NCBI GenBank assembly: GCA_025454175.1
Contig: JALOOX010000029.1
Span: 1 to 50,095 of the forward strand
Length of the DNA stretch: 50,095 bases
Source: Syntrophobacteraceae bacterium
GTDB taxonomy: Bacteria > Desulfobacterota > Syntrophobacteria > Syntrophobacterales > Syntrophobacteraceae
Reading direction: 5' to 3'
Under the pieces are notes generated by a model. The model saw only the letters and a program-made list of their open reading frames with translations. It was not told the origin of the DNA and made no database searches. This document shows, one piece after another, positions 34,398 to 42,509 of this stretch; the stretch's first letter is position 1, and every line of letters starts with the position of its first letter. The position numbers and the translations under genes were made by a program.

Positions 34398-35855
34398 TCA
34401 TCCCTTGACATTGCCGATGGGGATGAAACGCGCCACGCGCCGGCTGATGCCGGCCTCCTCCGTTGCCGAAACGACGTCGTCGATCTCCTTGTAGGCCGGC
34501 CCGGCCTCCTCGGCCAATCCGGCATAGGACGCCGTGCGCACGTAAATGCCCCTGGCTTCCATGTCCTGCTGGAGCTTCTTGCCCTGGAACTGCTTCTTGG
34601 CCTGGCGACGGCTCATGGTCCTTCCACTTCCGTGGGCCGTGGAGCAAAAGGTCTGGGACCCGCTTTCGACTCCGGCCAGAAGATAGGACCCCGTCTCCAT
34701 GCTGCCGCCGACAATGACCGGCTGACCAGTCCCGCGATAGATCTCGGGCAGGCCTTCCCTCCCGGGGCCGAAAGCCCGCGTGGCCCCTTTCCGATGGACC
34801 AGGAGCTCCCGCCAGGCCCCATCCACGAAATGTCTTTCAATCTTCGCGGTGTTGTGCGCCACGTCGTACACCTGGTGCAGACCCAGGTCGACGGGATCCC
34901 GGTGGAACACCTCCGAGAAGACCTCGCGCACCCGGTGCAGGATCACCTGGCGGTTGGCGAAAGACATGTTGATGGCGCACTTCATGCCGGCAAAATAGTC
35001 CTGCCCCTCGGGTGATTGAAAGGGCGCGCTGGCGAGCTCCCGGTCGAGTATCCTGATCCCGTACTTCTTCTCCATGACCTTCAGAAACAGCTGCAGGTAA
35101 TCCGTGGCCACCTGGTGCCCGAATCCGCGGCTTCCACAATGGAACATCACCACCACCTGGTTCGGCAGGGTGATGCCGTAGGCCCGGGCCAGCTCGGCAT
35201 CATGGATGTTCTCGGGCCGGGCCACCTGGATCTCCAGGTAGTGGTTTCCCGAGCCCAGGGTTCCGATCTGCTTGAAGCCCCGCTCCACGGCCTTGTCACT
35301 GATCTTGCCGGCATCCGCGCCGCCGATGCATCCGAATTCCTCGGTCCTTTCCAGATCCTCCTTCCACCCGTAGCCGTTGTCCACGCACCAGCGGGCACCC
35401 AGCTCGACGGCCCGCCTGAATTCGTCGCGGGAAATCCGGACGAACCCGCTGCTTCCCACGCCCGCCGGGACTCTCTGGAACAGCCTGTCCACCAGTTCGC
35501 GCAGGTGCGGCTTCACCTCCTCCTCGGTCAGGCTCGTCAGCACCAGACGCATGCCGCAGTTGACGTCGAAGCCGATTCCGCCCGGAGAGATGACGCCGGA
35601 GCGCGGATCCATGGCCGCCACCCCGCCGATGGGGAAGCCATAACCCCAGTGGCCGTCCGGCATGCAGAACGAGTACCCGACGATTCCGGGAAGGGTCGCC
35701 ACGTTGGTCACCTGTTCGATGACCCCTTCGTCCATGTCCCGCAGCAGCTTTTCCGTGGCATAGATGCGCGCCGGGACCCGCATGCCTTCCTTGTAGGTCA
35801 CCGGAATCTCCCAAACGGCATTAGAAATGCGGATGATATGCTTCACGACTGCCAT
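34398..35855 (-). CDS. rtcB: RNA-splicing ligase RtcB
   Basis: A 485-residue GTP- and metal-dependent ligase joining 2',3'-cyclic phosphate and 5'-OH RNA ends in tRNA splicing or repair. Key parts: SPGGIGFDVNCGMRLV with metal ligands D97 and C100, VVMFHCGSRGFGHQVATDY, YFAGMKCAINMSFANRQ, and near the end MSRRQAKK preceded by STAHGSGR, containing the histidine that takes GMP. Full length for the family. ATG 35855 gives the usual MAVVKHIIRI start; an in-frame ATG at 35873 is possible. It leads an operon with a G3E GTPase and archease. Confidence 0.95.
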   Translation of the reverse strand: MAVVKHIIRISNAVWEIPVTYKEGMRVPARIYATEKLLRDMDEGVIEQVTNVATLPGIVGYSFCMPDGHWGYGFPIGGVAAMDPRSGVISPGGIGFDVNCGMRLVLTSLTEEEVKPHLRELVDRLFQRVPAGVGSSGFVRISRDEFRRAVELGARWCVDNGYGWKEDLERTEEFGCIGGADAGKISDKAVERGFKQIGTLGSGNHYLEIQVARPENIHDAELARAYGITLPNQVVVMFHCGSRGFGHQVATDYLQLFLKVMEKKYGIRILDRELASAPFQSPEGQDYFAGMKCAINMSFANRQVILHRVREVFSEVFHRDPVDLGLHQVYDVAHNTAKIERHFVDGAWRELLVHRKGATRAFGPGREGLPEIYRGTGQPVIVGGSMETGSYLLAGVESGSQTFCSTAHGSGRTMSRRQAKKQFQGKKLQQDMEARGIYVRTASYAGLAEEAGPAYKEIDDVVSATEEAGISRRVARFIPIGNVKG

Positions 35856-35987
35856 GCCGACCTCACCTTCCACAGGGAAGTCCCTGTAATCTCATCGATA
35901 ACGGTGGTGAGCTGCTGATTTCCGAGAAATTTACCGCTTGAATGGTCTCCAGGCCCTCAGGATCATGTTGCAGCGGCAATTAATCGA

Positions 35988-36016
35988 AATATACCGACGA
36001 ACCAGACAAATGTCTA
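35988..36016 (-). promoter_or_regulatory. Sigma-70 promoter for rtcB operon
   Basis: On the minus strand TAGACA (36016-36011) and TATATT (35993-35988) are 17 bp apart, each matching its consensus at 5 of 6 positions. It lies about 130 bp upstream of the rtcB start. No sigma-54 site is present, unlike the RtcR-controlled rtc operon of E. coli. Confidence 0.6.
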
Positions 36017-36200
36017 GCGGGGGAGAGAAAGGACCGTCCATGCCGGCCATCAGCTGCCGGGTCGCGGCTCAATATACGCCCGGCTGCATGGGCTGCCCGA
36101 GGAACCCCTTGCTCGATGAAGCCGAGTGTAATAATAAACTGGCCGAATAACTCGCATAATATGCCACGACTTGAGACTTGTTTGCGCCAGGGGGGCAAGG

Positions 36201-36791
36201 ATGACCATGGATGTCGACACGGGCAGGATGAAGGCGCGGCTGAACCGGCTGATTCTCGAACATGCGTTTCAGTACTCCGAGAGTGCAAGCTTCAGGCTGG
36301 TCAGCGGGGGAATGAGTCAATACTATTTCAACTGCAAGAAAGTCACCCTGGATCCCGAAGGCCAATACCTGATCGGGAACCTGTTCTTTGACGCCATCCG
36401 AGACCTCGACGTCCGAGCCATCGGCGGCCTGACCCTGGGGGCCGATCCCATCGCCAACGCCGTGGCCTACACGTCCTGGGTCCATCAGCAGCCCATCCAG
36501 TCCTTCGTGGTGCGCAAGAAACAAAAGGAGCACGGAACGGCCAGCCTCATCGAGGGCAAGGTGCGTCCGGGGGACCGGGTGGTGGTGGTGGACGATGTGG
36601 TCACCACCGGCGGCTCAACACTCCAGGCCATTGCCGCATGCAGGCAGGCCCGCCTGGAGGTGGCCAGGGTCGTGGTTCTGGTGGACCGCCAGGAAATGAA
36701 CGGCCGGGAGAACATCATGAGGGAGGTCCCCGACCTCGTGGCCTTGGTCACTCGTGACGAAATCATGTCCCTTTATGAAAACCCGGAATAA
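36201..36791 (+). CDS. pyrE: Orotate phosphoribosyltransferase
   Basis: A 196-residue type I phosphoribosyltransferase making orotidine 5'-phosphate from orotate and PRPP in pyrimidine synthesis. Seen are SGGMSQYYFNCKKVTLDPEG (orotate-site strand), GGLTLGADPIANAVAY, the flexible catalytic loop VRKKQKEHGT and the PRPP motif VVVVDDVVTTGGST. AGGGGGGCAAGG lies immediately upstream; ATG 36201 or 36207 may be used. No other pyr genes are adjacent. The next gene starts 33 bp later and may be co-transcribed. Confidence 0.93.
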   Translation: MTMDVDTGRMKARLNRLILEHAFQYSESASFRLVSGGMSQYYFNCKKVTLDPEGQYLIGNLFFDAIRDLDVRAIGGLTLGADPIANAVAYTSWVHQQPIQSFVVRKKQKEHGTASLIEGKVRPGDRVVVVDDVVTTGGSTLQAIAACRQARLEVARVVVLVDRQEMNGRENIMREVPDLVALVTRDEIMSLYENPE

Positions 36792-36824
36792 CGTGCATGA
36801 AGAACTGCCCCCGAGGAGACTGCC

Positions 36825-37295
36825 GTGGACAAGAATGAAACGCCGGCGTTGGAGATCGAACCTGCCGCGGATCTCGAGGAAGCTCGTGTAATCCGGGCGT
36901 TGGAGCTTTATAACCAGGCTTGCCAGGATTCTGGAGTGAGGGTCAGGGCCTGGGACGAATTCATTGCATGGAAGAAGTATGTGGACGGGGAAATCGATGG
37001 GGCGCAGCTGAGCGAGGATGCGCACCGGGAAATTGAGCACCTTTCCAGCAGCTTCGGAAAGTACCTGGTCATCGAGAAGGACGACTCAGGAGAGCGCCAG
37101 CCCGACGAGGAAAGGAAGGAGCGGGCAGCACTGGCGAGCAGGATCTATCGCAAAGCCTGCCGGGATGCCGGAGTCGCGCTTCACTTTTTCCACAACTTCT
37201 CGACCTGGAGCGACTTCGTCAACGGTAAAATTGGCGAGACCGAGCTCTACGAGCGGGCCATGGAAGAGCTCAGGGAAATGGCGAAAAGGCAGTGA
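36825..37295 (+). CDS. Small protein with two repeats of a helical motif, function unknown
   Basis: A 156-residue acidic soluble protein that I do not recognise. It contains the same approximately 45-residue unit twice. Unit 1 (about 25-70) has LELYNQACQDSGV and FIAWKKYVDGEI. Unit 2 (about 103-148) has SRIYRKACRDAGV and FSTWSDFVNGKI. Conserved positions are a tyrosine, the AC-x-D-x-GV turn, an aromatic-x-x-W, V-x-G-x-I and a closing acidic helix. A charged linker (EKDDSGERQPDEERKERA) joins them. The start is GTG at 36825, with GAGGAG 7 bases upstream. It is 33 bp behind pyrE. No signal or membrane segment. Confidence 0.75.
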   Translation: MDKNETPALEIEPAADLEEARVIRALELYNQACQDSGVRVRAWDEFIAWKKYVDGEIDGAQLSEDAHREIEHLSSSFGKYLVIEKDDSGERQPDEERKERAALASRIYRKACRDAGVALHFFHNFSTWSDFVNGKIGETELYERAMEELREMAKRQ

Positions 37296-37327
37296 GGTTT
37301 CAGCAGGAAAAGCCCCCTGAATTCTGA

Positions 37328-38203
37328 TCAGAGCACAGCCCGGAGATCCCTCAGGGCTTCATGGAGGGGCTTGGGGTGAAACCCGAGGCGACGGGCTTTG
37401 GAGCTGTCGAGCGAGACATCGGGCGGGCGTGGGGCGGGAGTCGAAACCTCGTCCTGGCGGCTGGGAATGAGCACCGCCTCGCCGATACCGAGCACGTCCG
37501 CGATCAGGCGCCCCAAATCGTAGCGGGAGATGCGCTCTGCCCCTCCGAGATGAAGAAGGCCCGATGCCGACTCGAGGGCCAGAGCCAGGCCCATGGCCGC
37601 ATCCCGCCCACCGACGGGCGTCCGCACCTCGTCCACGAAGAGCTTCAGCGCCTTTCCCCCTCGCATGGAACGGACCATGGGTTGCAGGAAGCTCGCCCCG
37701 CCGGGACCGCCGTCTCCAAACATGAGCGCCATTCTGCACACCGCCGCCGACGGGTGGCGCCTCAGGATCTCCGCCTCCGCCTTTGCCTTCTGTTCCCCAT
37801 AGACGCTCACGGGTGATACGGGGTCCTCTTCCCGGTAAGGCGGATTCCGTCCGTCGAAAACCAGGTCAGAGGAAGTGAAGACCAGGGGAATTCCGGCGTC
37901 GGCACAGAGCCCGGCCAGCAGGATGGGAACGTCCACATTGACCCTCGCCGACTCGGAGGGATGGAGCTGACAGTAGTCGGGCCTTGACGCAGCCGCGGCA
38001 TGGATCACCCCTTCGGGACGCACCTCGCGGAAAACCTGGCGCAGGCGAGCCAGGTCCGTAAGATCCAACGCAACACTTCGGACGGAGTCGAGATCCACCG
38101 GGGCTGAACGAATCGTGCCCACGACCTCCCAGCTCTCTGCCAGCTCCCTGCACAGGTTCCAGCCGAGGAACCCCCCGGCACCGGTGATGAGAAGCCGTCT
38201 CAT
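37328..38203 (-). CDS. RmlD-like NAD(P)-dependent short-chain dehydrogenase/reductase
   Basis: A 291-residue extended SDR resembling dTDP-4-dehydrorhamnose reductase (RmlD). The nucleotide loop GAGGFLG lies near the N-terminus, an HAAAASRPDYCQ strand and TSSDLVFDG with a catalytic Ser/Thr follow, and YGEQKAKAE gives Tyr-x3-Lys. LFVDEVRTPVGGRDAA is typical of the RmlD substrate region. It probably reduces a sugar nucleotide, but no neighbouring rml genes support this. GGAGGAG lies 9 bases before ATG 38203. It follows the diguanylate cyclase by 19 bp and is likely in its operon. It converges with the duplicated-motif gene. Confidence 0.82.
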   Translation of the reverse strand: MRRLLITGAGGFLGWNLCRELAESWEVVGTIRSAPVDLDSVRSVALDLTDLARLRQVFREVRPEGVIHAAAASRPDYCQLHPSESARVNVDVPILLAGLCADAGIPLVFTSSDLVFDGRNPPYREEDPVSPVSVYGEQKAKAEAEILRRHPSAAVCRMALMFGDGGPGGASFLQPMVRSMRGGKALKLFVDEVRTPVGGRDAAMGLALALESASGLLHLGGAERISRYDLGRLIADVLGIGEAVLIPSRQDEVSTPAPRPPDVSLDSSKARRLGFHPKPLHEALRDLRAVL

Positions 38204-38222
38204 GCGCACACGCTCCTCCGCA

Positions 38223-39869
38223 TCAGAGAGCACACACCCGGTTGCGGCCTTCGCGCTTGGCCCGGTACATGGCATCGTCGGCGCGGGCAAAAACGGTTTC
38301 GGGTTCCGGATCCGCTTCCCTGACCTCCGTGACCCCGAGACTGATGGTGACAGGTATGGCCTGATTCTGAAAATAGAACCGCGTCATTTCTATGGCGCGT
38401 CTGACCTTTTCCGCAACGATGCAGGCGCCCTCCCGATTGGTGCCGGGAAGAATGATGGCGAACTCCTCGCCTCCATAGCGGGAGAGGAAATCGGTGTTGC
38501 GGATGCAGAGCTTGATGCGGTTGATGATCTCCTTCAGACACTTGTCTCCCGCGCGGTGTCCAAAACGGTCATTGAGGTCCTTGAAACGATCCACATCGAA
38601 AAGGATGAGCGAAAAGGTCTGCTGGTAGCGACGAAACCGCTGCATTTCCTCCATGATGTGCTGCTCATAGGCGCGCCGGTTGTGGATGCCCGTCAGGCTG
38701 TCCAGGAGCACTTCCCGCTCCAGTGACCGGGTTCTCTCCTTGGCCTGCCCAATCTCCTTTTTCATGGTTCGAATATTCTTCTGCAGGTCCTCGATCTCGG
38801 TGCAGGCTTTCTGGTATCGAGCTTCATCGTCCCTGGCCTTGTTCTCGATCACGTTTCTGATCACGGCCAGCTTGGCGAAGACAAACCCCTTGATCTCATC
38901 GATGGATTGCCCGATCACAAAGGACTCGCGGATCCCTTCCATCTGACCTCCGAGGGCCTCGTGGAATTCCGCATTGGCCTGCTGGCCGTCTTCAGCGCCC
39001 TTGAGATAGCTCATCAGGTGCTTCTCGACGTCCAGCAGATTCTTGCCGACTTCCCGCGCGAAGCTCGTCACCTGGTCCTGCTCTCGAACAACCCGCCCCA
39101 TGTAGGAGCGGACCAGGCCCACGATCTCCTCGCCGACGGCAATGACAGCGTCCAAGTCCTGACATTCCGTCAAACGCCTCCTCAGGTCCACATACCGTTC
39201 CGGGTCGGATTGCTCGCTCACCAGTTCGAACTGGTTCATTATCTTCAGAAATGCGTTCTTCACCAGGATGGCGTAGGGCTGCTCCCTGCGGTTCTCCCCC
39301 GAGACGACATCGAGGGATCCCGTCTGGAACCATTGGGCACCGGGATCGAGCTTCTGCCCATTGGCGAGGTCTTCCCGTGGAGCTTCCTTGAGGACCCTGT
39401 CCTTGAGTCTCTGGAGGCATTGAAACTGGTTCTCCACGTCCGCCTCGGCGGAAACCAGCTGGCGAAGCTCCTCGATTTCGGACATGAGGTGCTGGTTCTT
39501 GGGATCCCCGGTGAGGGCCAGAAGAGTCAGCATGGCCCGCTTGTAGAAATATCGGGTCCTCGCGATTTCGGCGTCCAGGCTGGCAGCCTGCCTGAGCAGG
39601 CGTTTCTCGGCTTCCTGCTTGTCCTGGAGCTCGGTGCGCAGGCTCTCGATCTGGACAAGGCCCGGCGCCGACGGAGCCTTCTCGCGCTGGTGCGTCCACC
39701 TGGGCGACGGTGACGGAGTCAGCAGCTCCAACAGCGCAGACTTCTCCGAGAAGGCCTTTTGGAGAGAAGCCGGGGTGAGGGGCTGTCGAGCGGCCGACAG
39801 AGCCTTGAGAACATCGATCATGATGAGTGAAAGACGCTCAACCTCCTGCGCGGGACCTTGAATGCTCAT
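38223..39869 (-). CDS. Diguanylate cyclase with long N-terminal helical sensor region
   Basis: A 548-residue cytoplasmic protein. Residues 1-380 are mostly helical and rich in coiled coil, without membrane segments. A GGDEF domain (about 385-548) follows with DSLTGIHNRRAYEQ, FDVDRFKDLNDRFGH and the active signature GGEEF (466-470). The inhibitory I-site RNTD (457-460) is intact five residues upstream, so product feedback by cyclic di-GMP is expected. The helical part resembles the N-termini of some free-standing diguanylate cyclases of gamma- and deltaproteobacteria but has no named domain that I can assign. The long leader upstream holds a possible attenuator. Confidence 0.9.
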   Translation of the reverse strand: MSIQGPAQEVERLSLIMIDVLKALSAARQPLTPASLQKAFSEKSALLELLTPSPSPRWTHQREKAPSAPGLVQIESLRTELQDKQEAEKRLLRQAASLDAEIARTRYFYKRAMLTLLALTGDPKNQHLMSEIEELRQLVSAEADVENQFQCLQRLKDRVLKEAPREDLANGQKLDPGAQWFQTGSLDVVSGENRREQPYAILVKNAFLKIMNQFELVSEQSDPERYVDLRRRLTECQDLDAVIAVGEEIVGLVRSYMGRVVREQDQVTSFAREVGKNLLDVEKHLMSYLKGAEDGQQANAEFHEALGGQMEGIRESFVIGQSIDEIKGFVFAKLAVIRNVIENKARDDEARYQKACTEIEDLQKNIRTMKKEIGQAKERTRSLEREVLLDSLTGIHNRRAYEQHIMEEMQRFRRYQQTFSLILFDVDRFKDLNDRFGHRAGDKCLKEIINRIKLCIRNTDFLSRYGGEEFAIILPGTNREGACIVAEKVRRAIEMTRFYFQNQAIPVTISLGVTEVREADPEPETVFARADDAMYRAKREGRNRVCAL

Positions 39870-40281
39870 GAGCCCAATCCCCCAAGCCGGGAGCCAGAAA
39901 GATCAAAGACCCGTCTTTCACTCCCTGCGCCAAGCTTTGCCAAGGACTTGAAAAGGTTGTTCACTTAAGTTTGGCCTCGGAATTCGAGTTTACAATGAGG
40001 TACCTTCGGAGCAGGTGATACCTGAGAACGAAGAGTCGGCTAAGCAAAAAAAATGCCAGAGCAAATCATCTCCAGGCATGCCGCTGCGCCAAGGCCGACC
40101 GCATTTTCCGATCCCCAGCGAGGCGAAACCCTGTTGCCCCTGGAGACTGATGCGCCAATCGACCTTCTCGAAACCCGGGGGACGCGATGAGTCCTTAACC
40201 TATGACATTCAATGGTGTAAAGTTCGAGCCCAGGGGTTGCCGGCGAGCGAAGCCCCATGAATCTTGGACGGGGGATAAGAA
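39870..40281. other. Divergent non-coding region with minus-strand terminator-like hairpin
   Basis: A 412-bp gap between the diguanylate cyclase (minus) and the cytochrome gene (plus). On the minus strand a hairpin (40053-40079, ATGCC/GGCAT plus GAG/CTC) is followed by eight T (40053-40046). That is about 180 nt ahead of the cyclase start. It might attenuate a longer leader or end a small RNA. I do not see a known riboswitch consensus, including the GEMM cyclic di-GMP type. Confidence 0.4.
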
Positions 40282-40998
40282 ATGATCGAATCACTGTATG
40301 CTTTTTTGGGAGAAATGGGCTACACGCATCCGCTGCACGCTCCCATGACTCACCTCCCGCTGGGCATGATCCTCGGAGCCTTCATTTTTGCCCTGCTGGC
40401 CCGCCTTCTCGGACGCTCCTCCCTGGCTCCCACCGCGAGACACTGCACCGGTCTCGCCTTCATCAGCCTGTTCCCAACGGCCGGCCTCGGGATTATGGAC
40501 TGGCTCCATTTTTACGGAGGCGCCTGGCTCTTTCCCATCCGGATGAAGATCCTTCTCGCACCCACGCTGGGGGTCATCCTTCTCATCTGTTTGCTCCTGG
40601 AGAGACGCGTCAACGTCATGAGAAGGACTCTCGTCTTTTTCCTCACCCTCGGAGTCGTGACATCGGCGGGTCTGGGATATTTCGGAGGAGAACTGGTATT
40701 TTCGCGCCACAAGCTCCCCGAGCTTGAGTCCTCGAAGCTGGAGCGCGAGGGAGCCGAGGCATTCGCCAGGATGTGCGCCTCCTGCCATCCCCGGGGCGAA
40801 AACCCCTTCAAACCGGAGCTGGCTCCCAGAAACGCCCCCCAGCTCGTGGATTTCGAATTGTTTCTTTCCTACATCAGAAACCCCAGCGCCCGGGACGGCT
40901 CCAACACCGTCATGCCCTCCTTTTCCGAGGACCGTCTCCCCGAGGCCGAGGTCCGGGCCATATACCGATACCTGGTGAGGGAGGCCAAGGGCAGATGA
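40282..40998 (+). CDS. DUF2231 membrane protein fused to a C-type cytochrome domain
   Basis: A 238-residue inner-membrane protein. Four hydrophobic segments (about 25-42, 57-73, 90-107, 118-138) form a DUF2231-like domain beginning PLHAPMTHLPLGMILGAFIF. A periplasmic cytochrome c domain follows with haem motif CASCH (165-169) and a likely axial Met in VMPSF (M211). It would pass electrons at the periplasmic face; the membrane histidines (H19, H24) might bind a b haem, which is inference. GGGGGA lies about 7 bases before ATG 40282. It stands alone, followed by a small repeat element. Confidence 0.85.
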   Translation: MIESLYAFLGEMGYTHPLHAPMTHLPLGMILGAFIFALLARLLGRSSLAPTARHCTGLAFISLFPTAGLGIMDWLHFYGGAWLFPIRMKILLAPTLGVILLICLLLERRVNVMRRTLVFFLTLGVVTSAGLGYFGGELVFSRHKLPELESSKLEREGAEAFARMCASCHPRGENPFKPELAPRNAPQLVDFELFLSYIRNPSARDGSNTVMPSFSEDRLPEAEVRAIYRYLVREAKGR

Positions 40999-41011
40999 AC
41001 CAGTTTGGGAG

Positions 41012-41117
41012 TATACCCGTTAAGGGTGAAAACATTCGTTTCCAGGAACTGTAGGGGCGAAAGATTTTTCGCCCCTACAGGTGGCATAAACGTAAGATTC
41101 AATCCTCAATGGGTATA
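41012..41117. mobile_element. MITE-like element, family B, copy 2 (complete)
   Basis: A 106-bp element bounded by TATACCCGTTAAGG and CCTCAATGGGTATA, which are imperfect inverted repeats (12 of 14). The centre holds the same GTAGGGGCGAAA hairpin as the copy at 8140-8239, in opposite orientation. Roughly 50 bp in the middle are identical. It fits between two converging genes and ends 4 bp before the stop codon of the kinase gene. Confidence 0.78.
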
Positions 41118-41121
41118 GCTT

Positions 41122-42507
41122 TCAGTGTTGCTGGGGACGCTCCTCCTTCATGGGGATGACGAAATAGAAGAGATTTCCAAAACGCTGAGGCTCGCAGCCG
41201 ACTTTTCCGCCATGGATTTCCACCACGTTGCTGACGAAGTGGAGACCATGTCCTGATCCTCGTTCATGGGCGGAGCCCATCGCCCGGTAACCCTCCTCGA
41301 AAACCATTCGCGAATCCTCCAGGGACAGCGGTTTGCCGGTACTGAAGAAATTGAAGCGAATCCCGTGGATTCCCTCTCCGAAGTGGTCCTTGAGGATTTC
41401 CCGACTGTAGGAGAAAAGCTTTATCCGGTGCCCCAACTGATCTTCGACCTGCTGGGTATACTTGATGGCATTGGTCAAGAAGTTGTCGAAGACCTGGGAG
41501 ATCAGACCCTTGTCCACAAACAGCGTGATCTGCTCGTCGGGAACACTCTCGAAATGGCTGTCGATCTTGATCTTGCGCTTTTCGAACTGAGGCCGGTGGC
41601 GCTCCAGCAGGGGCTCCATGATCTCCGTGCGGAAATTGCACGGCTGCTTTCTCAGGACATAGGTTCCCTTTTCGAAATGGTCCCTTCGCAACAGAGTTTC
41701 CAAAAAGAGGCTCGTATGCTCGTAATGCTTCTTCAGCGCCTTGTATTCCTGCTCCAGGCTTGCGTTGGAATCCGCAAGCGGCCTCTGGATTTCACAGAGG
41801 TGGTTGGAAAGCGCTTCGTTCTGATTGCGCAGAAACAGCATCACGTCATCCATCTCCTGCTGGACATGCTGGTAGGAGGCGAGGAGCTTCTTCAGCTTGA
41901 TCAGAAACAGCTTGTAATAGAGGTTGGGGGAAATGACGTTGTGCTCGATATCCGCCACCAGTTGATTGATGAACTTGATGTGATCGAAATGCTGCTGGAT
42001 GAGCAGCTTCATGTGCAGATTGTAGCCGATGCGATTGGTGAATTTCTCCAGGAAAAAATGTCCCTTGGCGTCAACCTTTTCCTTGGGATGGATTTCAAAC
42101 ATCCCGATGGTCTGGCTCTGCCCCAGGATTGGCGTCCACTGAGCCAGGGCCTGGTTGCCACGAATGGGAAATATCCAGCTGTCTTCAGTCTCCAGGGGGA
42201 TGTCGGTGGCAGGCACCTCGAAATCGAGCCGTTTCTCCTCGGGGACGAGGCCGTCTTCGCTGGTGCACACCTTTTCGAGCTGAAACGATCTCGGGTGAAT
42301 CACGTACAACCGGCTTTGGAGACCGAAAAACTCCCTGGGGACCGCCACACTGATGAGGTAAAGGGTCTCGATGCTCGTGTTTTCCTGGGCCAGGTCGAAG
42401 AAGGTCGCAAACGCCTCTTCCTGAAGCTTTTCAAAGTTGTAACGCCGATAGCTTTCCTTCTTCTCTCGAACTCGCTCGAAGACTTTTTCGTGTGCCGTGT
42501 GAGACAT
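41122..42507 (-). CDS. Sensor histidine kinase-like protein with GAF-like N-terminus
   Basis: A 461-residue soluble protein. The N-terminal 200 residues look like a GAF-type sensor (FFDLAQENTSIETLYLISVA, GMFEIHPKEKVDAKGHFFLE). A helical segment with DIEHNVISPNLYYKL could be the phosphoacceptor region, with His in EHNVISP. The C-terminal HATPase domain has N-box FDNFLTNAIKYT and G-box GSGHGLHFVSNVVEIHGG. The H-box is atypical, so a non-canonical kinase or an ATPase-only signalling protein is possible. The start lies 2 bp after the gpsA stop, so it is translated with that gene. Confidence 0.78.
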   Translation of the reverse strand: MSHTAHEKVFERVREKKESYRRYNFEKLQEEAFATFFDLAQENTSIETLYLISVAVPREFFGLQSRLYVIHPRSFQLEKVCTSEDGLVPEEKRLDFEVPATDIPLETEDSWIFPIRGNQALAQWTPILGQSQTIGMFEIHPKEKVDAKGHFFLEKFTNRIGYNLHMKLLIQQHFDHIKFINQLVADIEHNVISPNLYYKLFLIKLKKLLASYQHVQQEMDDVMLFLRNQNEALSNHLCEIQRPLADSNASLEQEYKALKKHYEHTSLFLETLLRRDHFEKGTYVLRKQPCNFRTEIMEPLLERHRPQFEKRKIKIDSHFESVPDEQITLFVDKGLISQVFDNFLTNAIKYTQQVEDQLGHRIKLFSYSREILKDHFGEGIHGIRFNFFSTGKPLSLEDSRMVFEEGYRAMGSAHERGSGHGLHFVSNVVEIHGGKVGCEPQRFGNLFYFVIPMKEERPQQH

Positions 42508-42509
42508 GG

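Noticed and set aside
40211..40235. GTTCGAGCCC, similar to a tRNA T-loop
   Set aside because: No acceptor stem, anticodon arm or D-arm can be folded around it on either strand.
39870..40281. A cyclic di-GMP (GEMM) riboswitch before the diguanylate cyclase
   Set aside because: I searched both strands for the GEMM core and tetraloop-receptor elements and found no convincing match; only the terminator-like hairpin is reported.
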